Below, one piece after another: positions 7,627 through 15,721 of a stretch of 64,000 nt of DNA; positions within the stretch are counted from its first letter, which is position 1; every line of letters begins with the position of its first letter. The position numbers were made by a program, and so were the translations under genes. The notes under the pieces were generated by a model. The model was given only the letters and a program-made list of their open reading frames with translations. It made no database searches and was not told the origin of the DNA. This DNA is from Acidimicrobiia bacterium UBA5794. GTDB lineage: Bacteria; Actinomycetota; Acidimicrobiia; Spongiisociales; UBA5794. The DNA lies in assembly GCA_002418265.1 (NCBI GenBank), contig DIDS01000032.1, positions 66,865-130,864 of the forward strand, given 5' to 3'.

Positions 7627-7669
7627 TTTTCCACATATCCACAGCTATCCACAGGTGGTTGTGCACAAC
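7627..7669. promoter_or_regulatory. Cluster of DnaA boxes
   Basis: Within 43 bp there are TTTTCCACA (7627-7635), ATATCCACA (7635-7643), CTATCCACA (7645-7653) and TTGTGCACA (7659-7667). The last lies in a perfect palindrome GTTGTGCACAAC (7658-7669), so it reads on both strands. All match the DnaA consensus at 8 or 9 of 9 positions. No dnaA, dnaN, parA or rep gene is adjacent, so this is more likely a DnaA-binding site away from oriC than the origin itself. Confidence 0.5.
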
Positions 7670-7738
7670 GTCCTGTGTGAAAGTTCCCCGCCGAAACATT
7701 TCGCGGCTCACCCGCTCTGCGACCTTCGAATTCCAGGC

Positions 7739-8971
7739 TCAGAAAGCTGTGATCCCGCCATACAGTTCGAGAAGGCGAGTCGCGGTCGTGTCCCACGAGA
7801 AACGCTGCGAGAACGCAACCGCCCCCTCCGAGAGCCGCTCGGCAAAGTTGGGATGCTCGAGAATCGCCTTCATTGCCGTACAGAAGGCCTCGGGAACATG
7901 GTGGTCCACAAGGAGGCCGCTTTCCGATGAGGACACGACATAGGCAAGGCCACCGATGTTGGCAGCCACCACAGGGGTTCCACACGCCTGGGCCTCGGCC
8001 GCAACGAGACCGAATGATTCGGATCGCGAAGGAACGATGACGAGATCAGCAGCGCGGTAATAGTCGGCGAGGATGTCATGTGGAACCGGGTCGATGAGGT
8101 CGACACCATCGCTCACACCCTCACGGCGGGCAATCGATCGACACTTTTCCAGTTCACTGTCACCGTCTTCCCCACTCGCCCCACCAACGATCAGGAGACG
8201 TGGCACCCCGAGCGACGGGTCGAGCTGCGACCGCAGCATCGCATAGGCTTCCACCGCAATCGATGTTCCCTTGTGCGCCTGGATTCGACCTGCGCACAAG
8301 ATGATTGGACCTTCCCGAAGACCGAGGTGGGCCCGAGCCACAGATTGATCGCCCGGTTTGAACACGGCATGGTCAACCCCCGGTGGGTTGATACACAGTC
8401 GTTCGGGGCTTGCTCCGTAGTGCTCCAGAAGATCCTCAAACTCGTAGGGAGTGGAGGTGATGATGCAGTCTGATTGTGCGATGACCTCCGCTTCTCTCAA
8501 GAGACGCTCATTGCTGGAAGGGGCCTCCTTCGGACCTCGGGAGCGATCCTTCACCTTTCCGAGCGTGTGGAATGAATTCGCAAGCGGGATCGAGTAACGG
8601 TTCTTGATGCGCACACCAGCGCGCCCTGAGAGCCAGTAATGGCTGTGGACGAGATCGAACGAAGCGTCGTTCTCATCAATCCACGCGATGACCCCGGATC
8701 CAAACGTGGGCGCATACGGTTTCATGTCTGCGAGGGACATCAAACCGAGAGGCCCAGCCTCGATGTGTACGACGCGGTACCGATCGGAAACCTCGACGAC
8801 GGTTGGGTTGATCACAGAGGTGCGACGCGTAAAGGTCGTCACGTTGATCCCGCGGGCAGCCATGGTTCGTGAGAGGCGATCCAGATAGATGTTCATGCCC
8901 CCCGCGTCTCCCGATCCGGGCTGTATCAACGGCGATGAATGCATGGCGACATAGGCGACGTCAGTGATCAT
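7739..8971 (-). CDS. mshA: D-inositol-3-phosphate N-acetylglucosaminyltransferase-like GT4 glycosyltransferase
   Basis: The 410-residue GT-B protein begins with HSSPLIQPGSGDAGGMNIYL, the N-terminal donor-side loop characteristic of MshA. The C-terminal Rossmann half has AGRIQAHKG and the GT4 EX7E motif in SRSESFGLVAAEA. MshA makes the first committed step of mycothiol synthesis, joining GlcNAc from UDP-GlcNAc to inositol 3-phosphate. It is slightly shorter than mycobacterial MshA (about 430-480). It overlaps the upstream GNAT gene by 4 nt. A different GT4 specificity cannot be excluded because no other msh genes are nearby. Confidence 0.75.
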   Translation of the reverse strand: MITDVAYVAMHSSPLIQPGSGDAGGMNIYLDRLSRTMAARGINVTTFTRRTSVINPTVVEVSDRYRVVHIEAGPLGLMSLADMKPYAPTFGSGVIAWIDENDASFDLVHSHYWLSGRAGVRIKNRYSIPLANSFHTLGKVKDRSRGPKEAPSSNERLLREAEVIAQSDCIITSTPYEFEDLLEHYGASPERLCINPPGVDHAVFKPGDQSVARAHLGLREGPIILCAGRIQAHKGTSIAVEAYAMLRSQLDPSLGVPRLLIVGGASGEDGDSELEKCRSIARREGVSDGVDLIDPVPHDILADYYRAADLVIVPSRSESFGLVAAEAQACGTPVVAANIGGLAYVVSSSESGLLVDHHVPEAFCTAMKAILEHPNFAERLSEGAVAFSQRFSWDTTATRLLELYGGITAF

Positions 8972-9882
8972 GGAATCTGTCCTTCGATGACAAAGAGCTG
9001 CCTTGCCTTGGCTCCATGTCTGAACTTGTACGACTCATCGCCCTTGAGGAAGTCGAACACCTTTGCACCGCGTTGAATCTCCATCTCGATCATCGACGAG
9101 AACAGGACGACACCAGGGGAGGCGAACGCTGCTGTGGAGTCGAACGCCGAGTTGTAGAAGTAGTAGCCGTCCTCGGTTTCCCAGCCAAAGGCGGTGGCAA
9201 GGGTGCGGCCCTCGCATACCAATGCGTGCACGACAGCACCGGCATTTTCCATGAGATCTGAGAAAAACTGTTCCATCGAACCCGTCATGAACGAGCCCTT
9301 TTCGCCCTCTGATTCGCGATGCATGGAACAGAATGTGGCGAGCGCGTTGTTTCCACCGGGGACAATGCTCGCTGGACCAAACTCCGCCTCGAACCGTCTG
9401 CGCTTCCGCCGAACCTCGTGACGTTCCTTCTTTCCGATCCCCATGAGCCATTCATCGAACGTTTGAGGAAGATCAAGCACCGCGGTTTCCTCGTGCTCGG
9501 TCAGCGTTGAATGTGCTCCGATCTTATCGAGGGCGAGGACGACTCCTGCGGTAGCTTCCCGCGGCAAGGAATCGAAACGGAACGTTTTTCCTTGATGCTC
9601 CGAGAGTGCGCTCGCGAGAAGGTCAGCAGTGTTGTTGCCGATCGGACTGTGATAGTCGGTGAGTTCTGGTTCACCTGCGAACTGAACGAGGTCCTCAGAG
9701 ACTGCGAGAGCCACCGCAGAGTCCTTGGTCGTTGCAACGACGAGCTCCGACGTTGGATCGGTTCGATGTTTCCACACCGTTTCGAGAAATGGTTTGAACG
9801 GGAAGGGCCCTGTTCGAGGGGCCGTCGGTTCCCCTTCAGTCGGGAAGTGTGTCCAATCACTGGCAATGTTGAGGGGAATCAC
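8968..9882 (-). CDS. GNAT/FemAB-like (CelD/BcsL type) acyltransferase
   Basis: The 304-residue protein has the core FDEWLMGIGKKERHEVRRKR, followed by a region with LVCEGRTLATAFGWETEDGYYFYNSAF and a C-terminal VFDFLKGDESYKFRHG. This order matches the BioF2-like/CelD-BcsL double-GNAT family, which transfers acyl or aminoacyl groups, often to cell-envelope precursors. The substrate is unknown. Start and stop overlap its neighbours by 4 nt on both sides (asparaginase upstream, mshA downstream), so the three form one operon. It is not MshD-like, so a direct mycothiol role is unproven. Confidence 0.7.
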   Translation of the reverse strand: MIPLNIASDWTHFPTEGEPTAPRTGPFPFKPFLETVWKHRTDPTSELVVATTKDSAVALAVSEDLVQFAGEPELTDYHSPIGNNTADLLASALSEHQGKTFRFDSLPREATAGVVLALDKIGAHSTLTEHEETAVLDLPQTFDEWLMGIGKKERHEVRRKRRRFEAEFGPASIVPGGNNALATFCSMHRESEGEKGSFMTGSMEQFFSDLMENAGAVVHALVCEGRTLATAFGWETEDGYYFYNSAFDSTAAFASPGVVLFSSMIEMEIQRGAKVFDFLKGDESYKFRHGAKARQLFVIEGQIP

Positions 9883-10811
9883 GCATTCACCAGCACAAGG
9901 TTGCCGACGCTGCGTCCGGCGCCCATGACGGGTTGGTTGAGTTGTGGATCCAACGTGGTGCGCATGGCATCGGTCAACATGCCGAGCCGATCAGCGACAT
10001 GGAGCGCAGCTGAGCAAGCCACGTCGCCGTCGCCGGACATGGACTTGGTCGCGATCGCGACGCCATGTCTCACCATTGCATATGATCCTTCTGCGCCACC
10101 TTTCTGTGGCCCTCCCCACATGGCCCCGATTCGGCCATTTGCAGCAACGTTGTCCGTGATGAGCGATGGGAACCGCGCCATGACATCCGCAATGGGTTCC
10201 ATCTCCTCTTCGGTGTCGAGCCTGATGAACGCCTTTGCGAGTCCTCGGATCGAACCACGCAACGTCGGAGCTCCGCAGCCGTCAACGCCAACTGGCAATG
10301 GGTTGATGCCGGTGAACTCGTGAACGATTTCGACGATGGATGTCTGGATCGGATGGTTCGGTTCCAGATACGTGTCGAGATCCCAACCTGTGTGCACGCA
10401 TGCGGCAAGCCACCCGGCGTGCTTTCCCGAACAGTTATGGAGGATGGACCGCCTGGAGCGGTCCCCCTTTGAAATCAGGTCGGCATTTGCGCGCCGTGCG
10501 AGTGGACGGTCTGGAGTTGTGCGTAACGATGCCTCCGTGATACCCGCATTGCTGAGAATCTGGCGGACGATCGCGATATGAACGGGGTAGCCATGGTGGC
10601 TGGCGCATGTCAGAGCAAGGTGCTCTGGCGGTAGGACAAGACCCGTTCGTCTGGCAGCGAGCGCCTGAAACGGTTTGATCGCCGATCGGTAGTACATGGG
10701 TCGGTCGGGATTGCCAGAGGTGAACAGCTCCCGCCCATTGGCATCAAGAGCGATGGCGTCGACGTCGTCGAACGATTCGGCAAGCCCGGATCGGACCCTT
10801 GCAAACCGCAT
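9879..10811 (-). CDS. L-asparaginase, Rhizobium etli type II (ReAII) family
   Basis: The 310-residue protein has the ReAII family motifs in order: SAIKPFQAL near residue 43, SHHGYP near 71, NCSGKHAG near 125, GVDGCGAPT near 175, and a conserved C-terminal SGDGDVACS block. These enzymes hydrolyse asparagine to aspartate and ammonia using a Ser-Lys arrangement and a Cys-coordinated zinc, and are unrelated to the E. coli asparaginases. The protein is full length and has no signal peptide, so it is cytoplasmic. It is the first gene of the tight asparaginase-GNAT-mshA run. Confidence 0.85.
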   Translation of the reverse strand: MRFARVRSGLAESFDDVDAIALDANGRELFTSGNPDRPMYYRSAIKPFQALAARRTGLVLPPEHLALTCASHHGYPVHIAIVRQILSNAGITEASLRTTPDRPLARRANADLISKGDRSRRSILHNCSGKHAGWLAACVHTGWDLDTYLEPNHPIQTSIVEIVHEFTGINPLPVGVDGCGAPTLRGSIRGLAKAFIRLDTEEEMEPIADVMARFPSLITDNVAANGRIGAMWGGPQKGGAEGSYAMVRHGVAIATKSMSGDGDVACSAALHVADRLGMLTDAMRTTLDPQLNQPVMGAGRSVGNLVLVNA

Positions 10812-10817
10812 GACAGC

Positions 10818-11360
10818 TCAGTTCGCCGAAAGCAGTTCGTCTGCGTCCGCTGCACCTTCGCGGTAGCGACGCGTCAACTCCGTCGTGATGATCTCATAAG
10901 CGTCGTACACGGCACGCCGCTGATCGGAGACTTCGCGTTCAGCAGCCCCGAGCCCGTCGCGAATGGTGACAAGTTCACTGTCTTGGAGAAAGGGGAGTCT
11001 GGCGAGGAAGTCATCGGCAAGTGCCCTGTCGACCTCTCTCCGCCCTGCCCCTGCAAACTCGGGCGTATCGACCGATAGCTCGCGGTCGAGCGGATTCGAT
11101 GTGTGGCTCGCCGATCCATCGCTCAAGATCTCGGGAAGCGCCTCGATCAGTGACCGGGACTCGGTGCCCGCTCTGCGTCGCATTTCGAAGTCGAGGAGGT
11201 CCATCCGACCATGGAGCACTCGCCGGTAATAGGAGAATTCGGTGTCGAGCTCGTCGAGCATCTTCCGACGGTTTCGGATCTCGTCAAGAGCAATCTCGTC
11301 AAGCCCCTCGGTGAAGGCTGGGTCCATGACCTGATCAATTCTTCTGCGGTGCTGTTCCAT
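10818..11360 (-). CDS. RsiG-like coiled-coil protein (putative c-di-GMP-responsive anti-sigma factor)
   Basis: The 180-residue protein is mostly charged helix with two long helical arms, as in the RsiG family often labelled aerial mycelium formation protein. RsiG binds c-di-GMP through E(X)3S(X)2R(X)3Q(X)3D repeats and sequesters sigma WhiG. Here the first arm has D39-x3-S43-x2-R46-x3-H50-x3-D54 and the second E141-x3-S145-x2-R148-x3-Y152-x3-E156, so both motifs exist but are altered. ATG at 11360 is preferred over an upstream GTG because AAGGAG lies 6 nt before it. No sigma gene is adjacent. Binding activity is inferred only from the pattern. Confidence 0.6.
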   Translation of the reverse strand: MEQHRRRIDQVMDPAFTEGLDEIALDEIRNRRKMLDELDTEFSYYRRVLHGRMDLLDFEMRRRAGTESRSLIEALPEILSDGSASHTSNPLDRELSVDTPEFAGAGRREVDRALADDFLARLPFLQDSELVTIRDGLGAAEREVSDQRRAVYDAYEIITTELTRRYREGAADADELLSAN

Positions 11361-11439
11361 CTGTGCTCCTTGAACCCTCACAAGTTAGCAAGCCGGACGA
11401 CCGACCTCGACACCATTGACTGAGTCAGCGCCCTGGCCG

Positions 11440-12588
11440 TTAACAGACCGAGCGGACCGTCGGATAGGGGTTGACGGCCACACCACCCGGTCTGATTTCG
11501 AAGTGGAGGTGCGGTGAGGTGTACCGGGCATTTCCGGAGTTTCCGAGGAATCCAACAACGGTTCCCTTGGAAACCCGCTGGCCTGAACTGATGTTCGAGG
11601 GATGTCCCTCGAGGTGGGTGTAGTAATACACAACACCGTTGTCTGCATAGAGGTGGGTTGAACGTCCCCCGAGAGAGTTGGACGAGAACTTGACGCGCCC
11701 GTCTGCGACCGCGAGAACGGGTGTGTTGCGAGCGTTGAACATGTCGACACCCTTGTGGGTTCTCCCACCGGAGCGGCGAGCACCCCAGGTATTTGAGAAC
11801 GATGCGCCACCCTGGACGGGACAGATGAATCCTGGCGTCGTGGCGGGGTCGGCTCCGCCAGCTCTTCCGGGTGCCTTGGCCGCTTTTTCTGCCGTCTGTC
11901 GCTTGATACGATCGTCCTCGACCTGCTTCTTCCGGATCTCTGCGCGCAGCTCATCGATTGCGTCAGCGAGTGCAGCGTCGGCGTTGTCGAGGATGGCCTG
12001 CCGCTCCTCATAAAGCTGGTTGATTTCGTCCACCAGGGCTGCGGCCTTGTCCTCGGCGACCTTGACGACGGCCTTCTGTTCCTCGAGCTCTACCGTTGAG
12101 CGGTCAACCTGGCGCGAGATGGCTTCAAGATTCCCGAGTGTTGCAAGCTCCGATTCGGCTGCTCGGTCCATGAGGGCTTGTGACGTGACGAGTTCCTGGA
12201 TACTTCCGGCCGAGAACGCGGAACCGATCATGGATGTCTGACGTCCACCGGTATAGGCATCGATGACGAGCTGGCGGGCCGTCCTTTCGATATCGGCTGC
12301 CTCACCGCGATACCGAGTCACAGCCTCATCCATCTTGCCGAGTCGATATTGGAGGTCCGTGTGTTCGGCGTGAATCGCCTCGTATTCAGCAATTGCAGCG
12401 TCAAGGCGCTCGGACGCTGCAACGTACTCGGCGTAGGCAGCCGACTGCTTTGCCTCCGCCCTGGCCTTGGCTCTGGCTGCAGCATCGACGTCGCTTTGGG
12501 TTTGGGCGGACGCGGCGATCGGGACAATCGAAAGGAGGGCGATCGCCAGGAGGAGTGTCAGCACGCGTTGAACGCTGAATCGTGACAT
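11440..12588 (-). CDS. Secreted M23 (LytM) metallopeptidase with coiled coil
   Basis: The 382-residue protein has a signal peptide (to about ASAQTQS), an alpha-helical coiled coil from about residue 35 to 240 resembling EnvC/NlpD or RipC-type regulators, and a C-terminal LytM domain with HKGVDMF and HLHFEIRPGG, the zinc ligands of M23 endopeptidases. All expected ligand residues are visible, so it is probably an active peptidoglycan hydrolase exported for cell division or wall turnover. ATG at 12588 is used rather than the TTG two codons upstream. Confidence 0.85.
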   Translation of the reverse strand: MSRFSVQRVLTLLLAIALLSIVPIAASAQTQSDVDAAARAKARAEAKQSAAYAEYVAASERLDAAIAEYEAIHAEHTDLQYRLGKMDEAVTRYRGEAADIERTARQLVIDAYTGGRQTSMIGSAFSAGSIQELVTSQALMDRAAESELATLGNLEAISRQVDRSTVELEEQKAVVKVAEDKAAALVDEINQLYEERQAILDNADAALADAIDELRAEIRKKQVEDDRIKRQTAEKAAKAPGRAGGADPATTPGFICPVQGGASFSNTWGARRSGGRTHKGVDMFNARNTPVLAVADGRVKFSSNSLGGRSTHLYADNGVVYYYTHLEGHPSNISSGQRVSKGTVVGFLGNSGNARYTSPHLHFEIRPGGVAVNPYPTVRSVC

Positions 12589-12641
12589 GCCCAAGGCAGG
12601 CTAGCGAGGGAGTTCGGGAACCGGACCAGGTTTCTGGTGGT

Positions 12642-13631
12642 CTACCCGAAGAACCAGACCGCCATCCAGAACAGGGGAGAGGCCAGGACTGCCCCGTCGA
12701 ACATGGCAAGGGCGCCAGGTGCGTTCTCGGTGTGGACGATGGATCCGGTTCGAAGGGTCGATCCGAGAGCACGTCCCCCGATCACGCCGGCTGCTGCAGC
12801 CACGCCGCCAAGAAGTCCAGCGGCGACGTCAAGCTCGGAGATAGCGAATCCGGCAATCAATCCACCAATGAGGGCACCAAGAAGGGCTCCCACATTTGGA
12901 TCGACTGATTGGATGGAGTCGCCGTAGGCGCCGGCGAGGAATGATCCGACGAGAGCGAAGGCCGTGACGAGTACGAAGGCCAGCACTGCGTACGAACCGA
13001 TCAGCCTGATGAGTACGAGGCCAGCAGCCGCTGACGATGCAAGGATGGTGACCAGCGCGGTTGCGGCTGTGGTTCGAAAGTCCCGGTGCGCCTTGTCGAA
13101 GATTGGCCACGACACCGCAACGATGAACCCGAACGCGATCCCACCGGCAAATCCGTCGAACCCCCACGCGTAGGCGGCCGATGCCGCGACCGTCACTCCG
13201 ATCATCGGCGGGTAGACGACAAACGAGTCTCGCGATGTTGAAGCGGTTTCGAAGGCATCCCAGATCCAGGCGATGATTGCGCCAACCGCAACGACCACAA
13301 ACCACTGCGGATCTGCCCAGGCAACCGCGAGGAGGGCAGCAATCAGTGCAACCGACAGGATTCCGGGGATGTCGACTACGGACGCAGTGGTAGTTGCTCC
13401 ACCCGATACGGGAGGGATCAACGCAATCTCGTCGGACGCGGAGATCGCCGTGGAGAGTTCAGCCTGTTCGCCGTTGACCCACACTCCGGCCGACTTGATG
13501 CCGGCCGCAAAGCGATCACCGAATTGCGTCGATGCGCTGTCGAGCAGCTCCGCGACGGTGGAGGCATCGATGTCTACAGAATCGGTTCCCGCTGACTCGC
13601 GGAGATTGGCGAAGAGTCGGAGTGTGGCCAT
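12642..13631 (-). CDS. MoaD/ThiS domain fused to a CdsA-like membrane domain
   Basis: Residues 1-80 form a MoaD-like ubiquitin fold (TLRLFANLRESAGTDSVD, then VNGEQ, ending IPPVSGG). In free MoaD the GlyGly is the C-terminus that carries sulfur. Here about 250 residues follow, with about eight hydrophobic segments whose order and ending (RTGSIVHTENAPG, then FDGAVLASPLFW) resemble phosphatidate cytidylyltransferase CdsA. The CdsA signature is degenerate: the HGG and the second Asp are missing. The GG would be usable only after cleavage. ATG at 13631 is chosen over a TTG two codons upstream. No moa gene is adjacent. Confidence 0.6.
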   Translation of the reverse strand: MATLRLFANLRESAGTDSVDIDASTVAELLDSASTQFGDRFAAGIKSAGVWVNGEQAELSTAISASDEIALIPPVSGGATTTASVVDIPGILSVALIAALLAVAWADPQWFVVVAVGAIIAWIWDAFETASTSRDSFVVYPPMIGVTVAASAAYAWGFDGFAGGIAFGFIVAVSWPIFDKAHRDFRTTAATALVTILASSAAAGLVLIRLIGSYAVLAFVLVTAFALVGSFLAGAYGDSIQSVDPNVGALLGALIGGLIAGFAISELDVAAGLLGGVAAAAGVIGGRALGSTLRTGSIVHTENAPGALAMFDGAVLASPLFWMAVWFFG

Positions 13632-13725
13632 GGCCAAAGCGTAGCGCCATCCACGATCGCGGCCGTGAATCAGGTGTCATGCAATCTCAAATGATGATTG
13701 TGTCGTCACCCCCATATTCGGATTG

Positions 13726-14646
13726 TCATGTGCCGCCTCCGAGCAGGTTCATGTCACGCAGCGCGCTGATCGGCTCATCGAAATCGGTTGCGTCGTAGGC
13801 GATGAACAGGTTCTGTCTCACCCGTCGCAGAGCCGATCCCGGCATCGTGATGTCGCGCCATGTCGCAAACGCCGGAGATATCGCAAAGGCAGTGCGATCG
13901 GTTTCGGACACGATCTCGATGATTGTCCCGAGTCCCGCCCCATCGGCAGCGGCTGCCGTTGCCATCAACATGTTGAGGAATCCGTGGCGGTAGATGCTCA
14001 GGGCTTCGTCGAAGTGACGGACGGGTTGATGGAGACCTGCGGTTGCCTTGTAGGGAAGACCGGCATCGACGCAGGACTTGATGAAGACGGCAAGCTCCTC
14101 TGCGGTGGGGAAAAGGTCTGAGGTCGCCCCGCCGCATCGGAGTTTCGCTCCACCGACTCGCCCTGCTCGTTTGATGACGTCAGCAATGCTGCGGACCTGT
14201 CCTTCGATGTTCGCCGACGGCGTCACCTCCAGGAACGCAACAACGTCGGGGCTGATCGAACCAACCGTGGTGAAGAGCCGTTCGATTCCATCAATCGTCG
14301 GATCAATGATGCGAGCTTCGGCAGCTGAAACGGTCATCGCAGGCTCCATCTCAGCGTGGAACGCCGCGGCGAGGTCGGCCGATTGCGGGGCATCGAGATC
14401 GAAGGTGGCGCTTACCTCCCACGGCACTTCGCCAGCAACCATCGTTGCCTGGGCCACTGCGGCGAGTTCTTCGAGTTGCGAGGCCCGGATGAGGAATCGG
14501 CCCACAACCCACGAGGCCTCCGAGGCACGTGCTTCGCGGTAACCAGCAACGGCATCACCCACACTCAGCGACGCTGGAGGAAACACACCGCCATAGTCAA
14601 CGAGGGCAGCGAATGCCGATGTTCGTGCATCAACGACGAGTCTCAT
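13726..14646 (-). CDS. Conserved protein of unknown function, possible TIM-barrel fold
   Basis: The 306-residue protein has no signal peptide or membrane segment. Recognisable conserved-looking blocks are YGGVFPPASLSV near the N-terminus, FLEVTPSANIE, GGAKLRCGGATSD, and PYKATAGLHQPVRH about residues 205-218. Alternating strands and helices with Lys, Arg and His at strand ends look like a (beta/alpha) barrel enzyme. I do not recognise the activity. ATG at 14646 has GGGAG a few bases upstream. Neighbours (MoaD-CdsA-like gene, PPK2) give no clear functional hint. Confidence 0.55.
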   Translation of the reverse strand: MRLVVDARTSAFAALVDYGGVFPPASLSVGDAVAGYREARASEASWVVGRFLIRASQLEELAAVAQATMVAGEVPWEVSATFDLDAPQSADLAAAFHAEMEPAMTVSAAEARIIDPTIDGIERLFTTVGSISPDVVAFLEVTPSANIEGQVRSIADVIKRAGRVGGAKLRCGGATSDLFPTAEELAVFIKSCVDAGLPYKATAGLHQPVRHFDEALSIYRHGFLNMLMATAAAADGAGLGTIIEIVSETDRTAFAISPAFATWRDITMPGSALRRVRQNLFIAYDATDFDEPISALRDMNLLGGGT

Positions 14647-14780
14647 GCATGCTCCCGCGGTGACGCAGCACTAGTGGCCTCTCGAACTTGGGCCAAGGTC
14701 GAGTCGCTGGAAGGTGTCAAGTGTAAAGAATATCTCGGTGCCTACAAGAGTCATGGGGCCTCGCTGTGTCGGTTGTCGGA

Positions 14781-15614
14781 TCAGTAGATTTCGGGGACGA
14801 AGGTTTGCTCGGTAATCGGGGGGCGGATGTATGCCGAATCCTTTTGACGGGGAGGAAGCTCAACCCATCCCAGTGTCCGATCCTCGTATGGGATGAGCGA
14901 AAGCAGATGGCTGATGACGTTGAGGCGTGCTCGCTTCTTGTCTTCGGAGTTCACGACGTACCAAGGCGCCTGCTTGGTGTCGGTGTGGTCGAACATGATG
15001 TCTTTTGCCCGTGAGAAATCGACCCACCTGGTCCGTGATTCGAGATCCATACTCGAGAGCTTCCAGCGCTTTGTCTTGTCATTGATCCGACTTTGGAAAC
15101 GGCGCTCCTGCTCTTCGTCACTCACCGAAAACCAATACTTGATGAGGATGATCCCGCTGCGGACGAGCATCCGTTCGAACTCGGGACACGATCGGAGGAA
15201 CTCCCGGTACTCCTCCTCCGTGCAAAACCCCATCACGGGTTCAACGAGCGCCCGGTTGTACCACGATCGGTCGAAGAGGACCATCTCGCGTGCCGCCGGA
15301 AGCTGGGCGACATACCGCTGGAACCACCATTGCGTCTTTTCCCGTTCTGTTGGGGTTCCCAGAGCCACGATCCGACAGATCCGCGGATTCAGCCGCTCCG
15401 TGATTCGCTTGATCGCACCGCCCTTCCCTGCTGCATCTCTGCCTTCAAACACGACAACAACGCGGAGACCCTCGTCTCTGATGTAACTCTGGAGCTTGAC
15501 GAGTTCTGTTTGGAGACGCGCGAGTTCCGAGTGGTAATACTTGTTCTTCAGCTTTGGTGGCCTTGCACGATTCGACCGTTCGATCGTTTCGGAGTCGCTT
15601 TCGTCGCTGCTCAC
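14781..15614 (-). CDS. ppk2: Polyphosphate kinase 2
   Basis: The 277-residue protein has the PPK2 motifs: Walker A FEGRDAAGKGGAIKRI (about 56-71), GTPTEREKTQWWFQRY, Walker B FDRSWYNRALVEPVMGFC, and a lid region WKLSSMDLESRTRW. PPK2 enzymes move phosphate between inorganic polyphosphate and nucleotides; a single 277-residue domain fits the class I group that mainly phosphorylates nucleoside diphosphates, though class cannot be fixed from sequence alone. The start is GTG at 15614 with AGGAGGA just upstream. It is divergent from the SAM hydrolase-type gene on the right. Confidence 0.9.
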   Translation of the reverse strand: MSSDESDSETIERSNRARPPKLKNKYYHSELARLQTELVKLQSYIRDEGLRVVVVFEGRDAAGKGGAIKRITERLNPRICRIVALGTPTEREKTQWWFQRYVAQLPAAREMVLFDRSWYNRALVEPVMGFCTEEEYREFLRSCPEFERMLVRSGIILIKYWFSVSDEEQERRFQSRINDKTKRWKLSSMDLESRTRWVDFSRAKDIMFDHTDTKQAPWYVVNSEDKKRARLNVISHLLSLIPYEDRTLGWVELPPRQKDSAYIRPPITEQTFVPEIY

Positions 15615-15709
15615 GATTCCTCCTGCCGGCGTTCGTCGTACCCGTGCACAATACCGACCTGGCGTTGCCCGACTTGGCGTTCACCCGACTCCCATGTCGA
15701 CCCTGTCGG

Positions 15710-15715
15710 TAATCT
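15710..15715 (+). promoter_or_regulatory. -10-like TAATCT of a probable leaderless transcript
   Basis: TAATCT fits TANNNT and ends 6 nt before the ATG at 15722, with no ribosome binding site, the spacing expected for a leaderless mRNA. Confidence 0.35.
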
Positions 15716-15721
15716 CTCCAT

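Larger units (their letters stand above)
7351..7738. other. Non-coding stretch with repeats, a long inverted repeat and DnaA boxes
   Basis: About 390 bases lie between the VOC start and the mshA stop, with no convincing coding frame. From left to right it holds short-word repeats (7358-7410), an 11-bp perfect inverted repeat closing a 57-nt interior (7420-7498), an unremarkable stretch, and a cluster of DnaA boxes (7627-7669). Each element is listed separately. Confidence 0.7.

Noticed and set aside
7351..7738. Chromosomal origin of replication
   Set aside because: The DnaA-box cluster is real, but there is no dnaA, dnaN, gyrB, recF or parA nearby, and only about 45 bp carry boxes.
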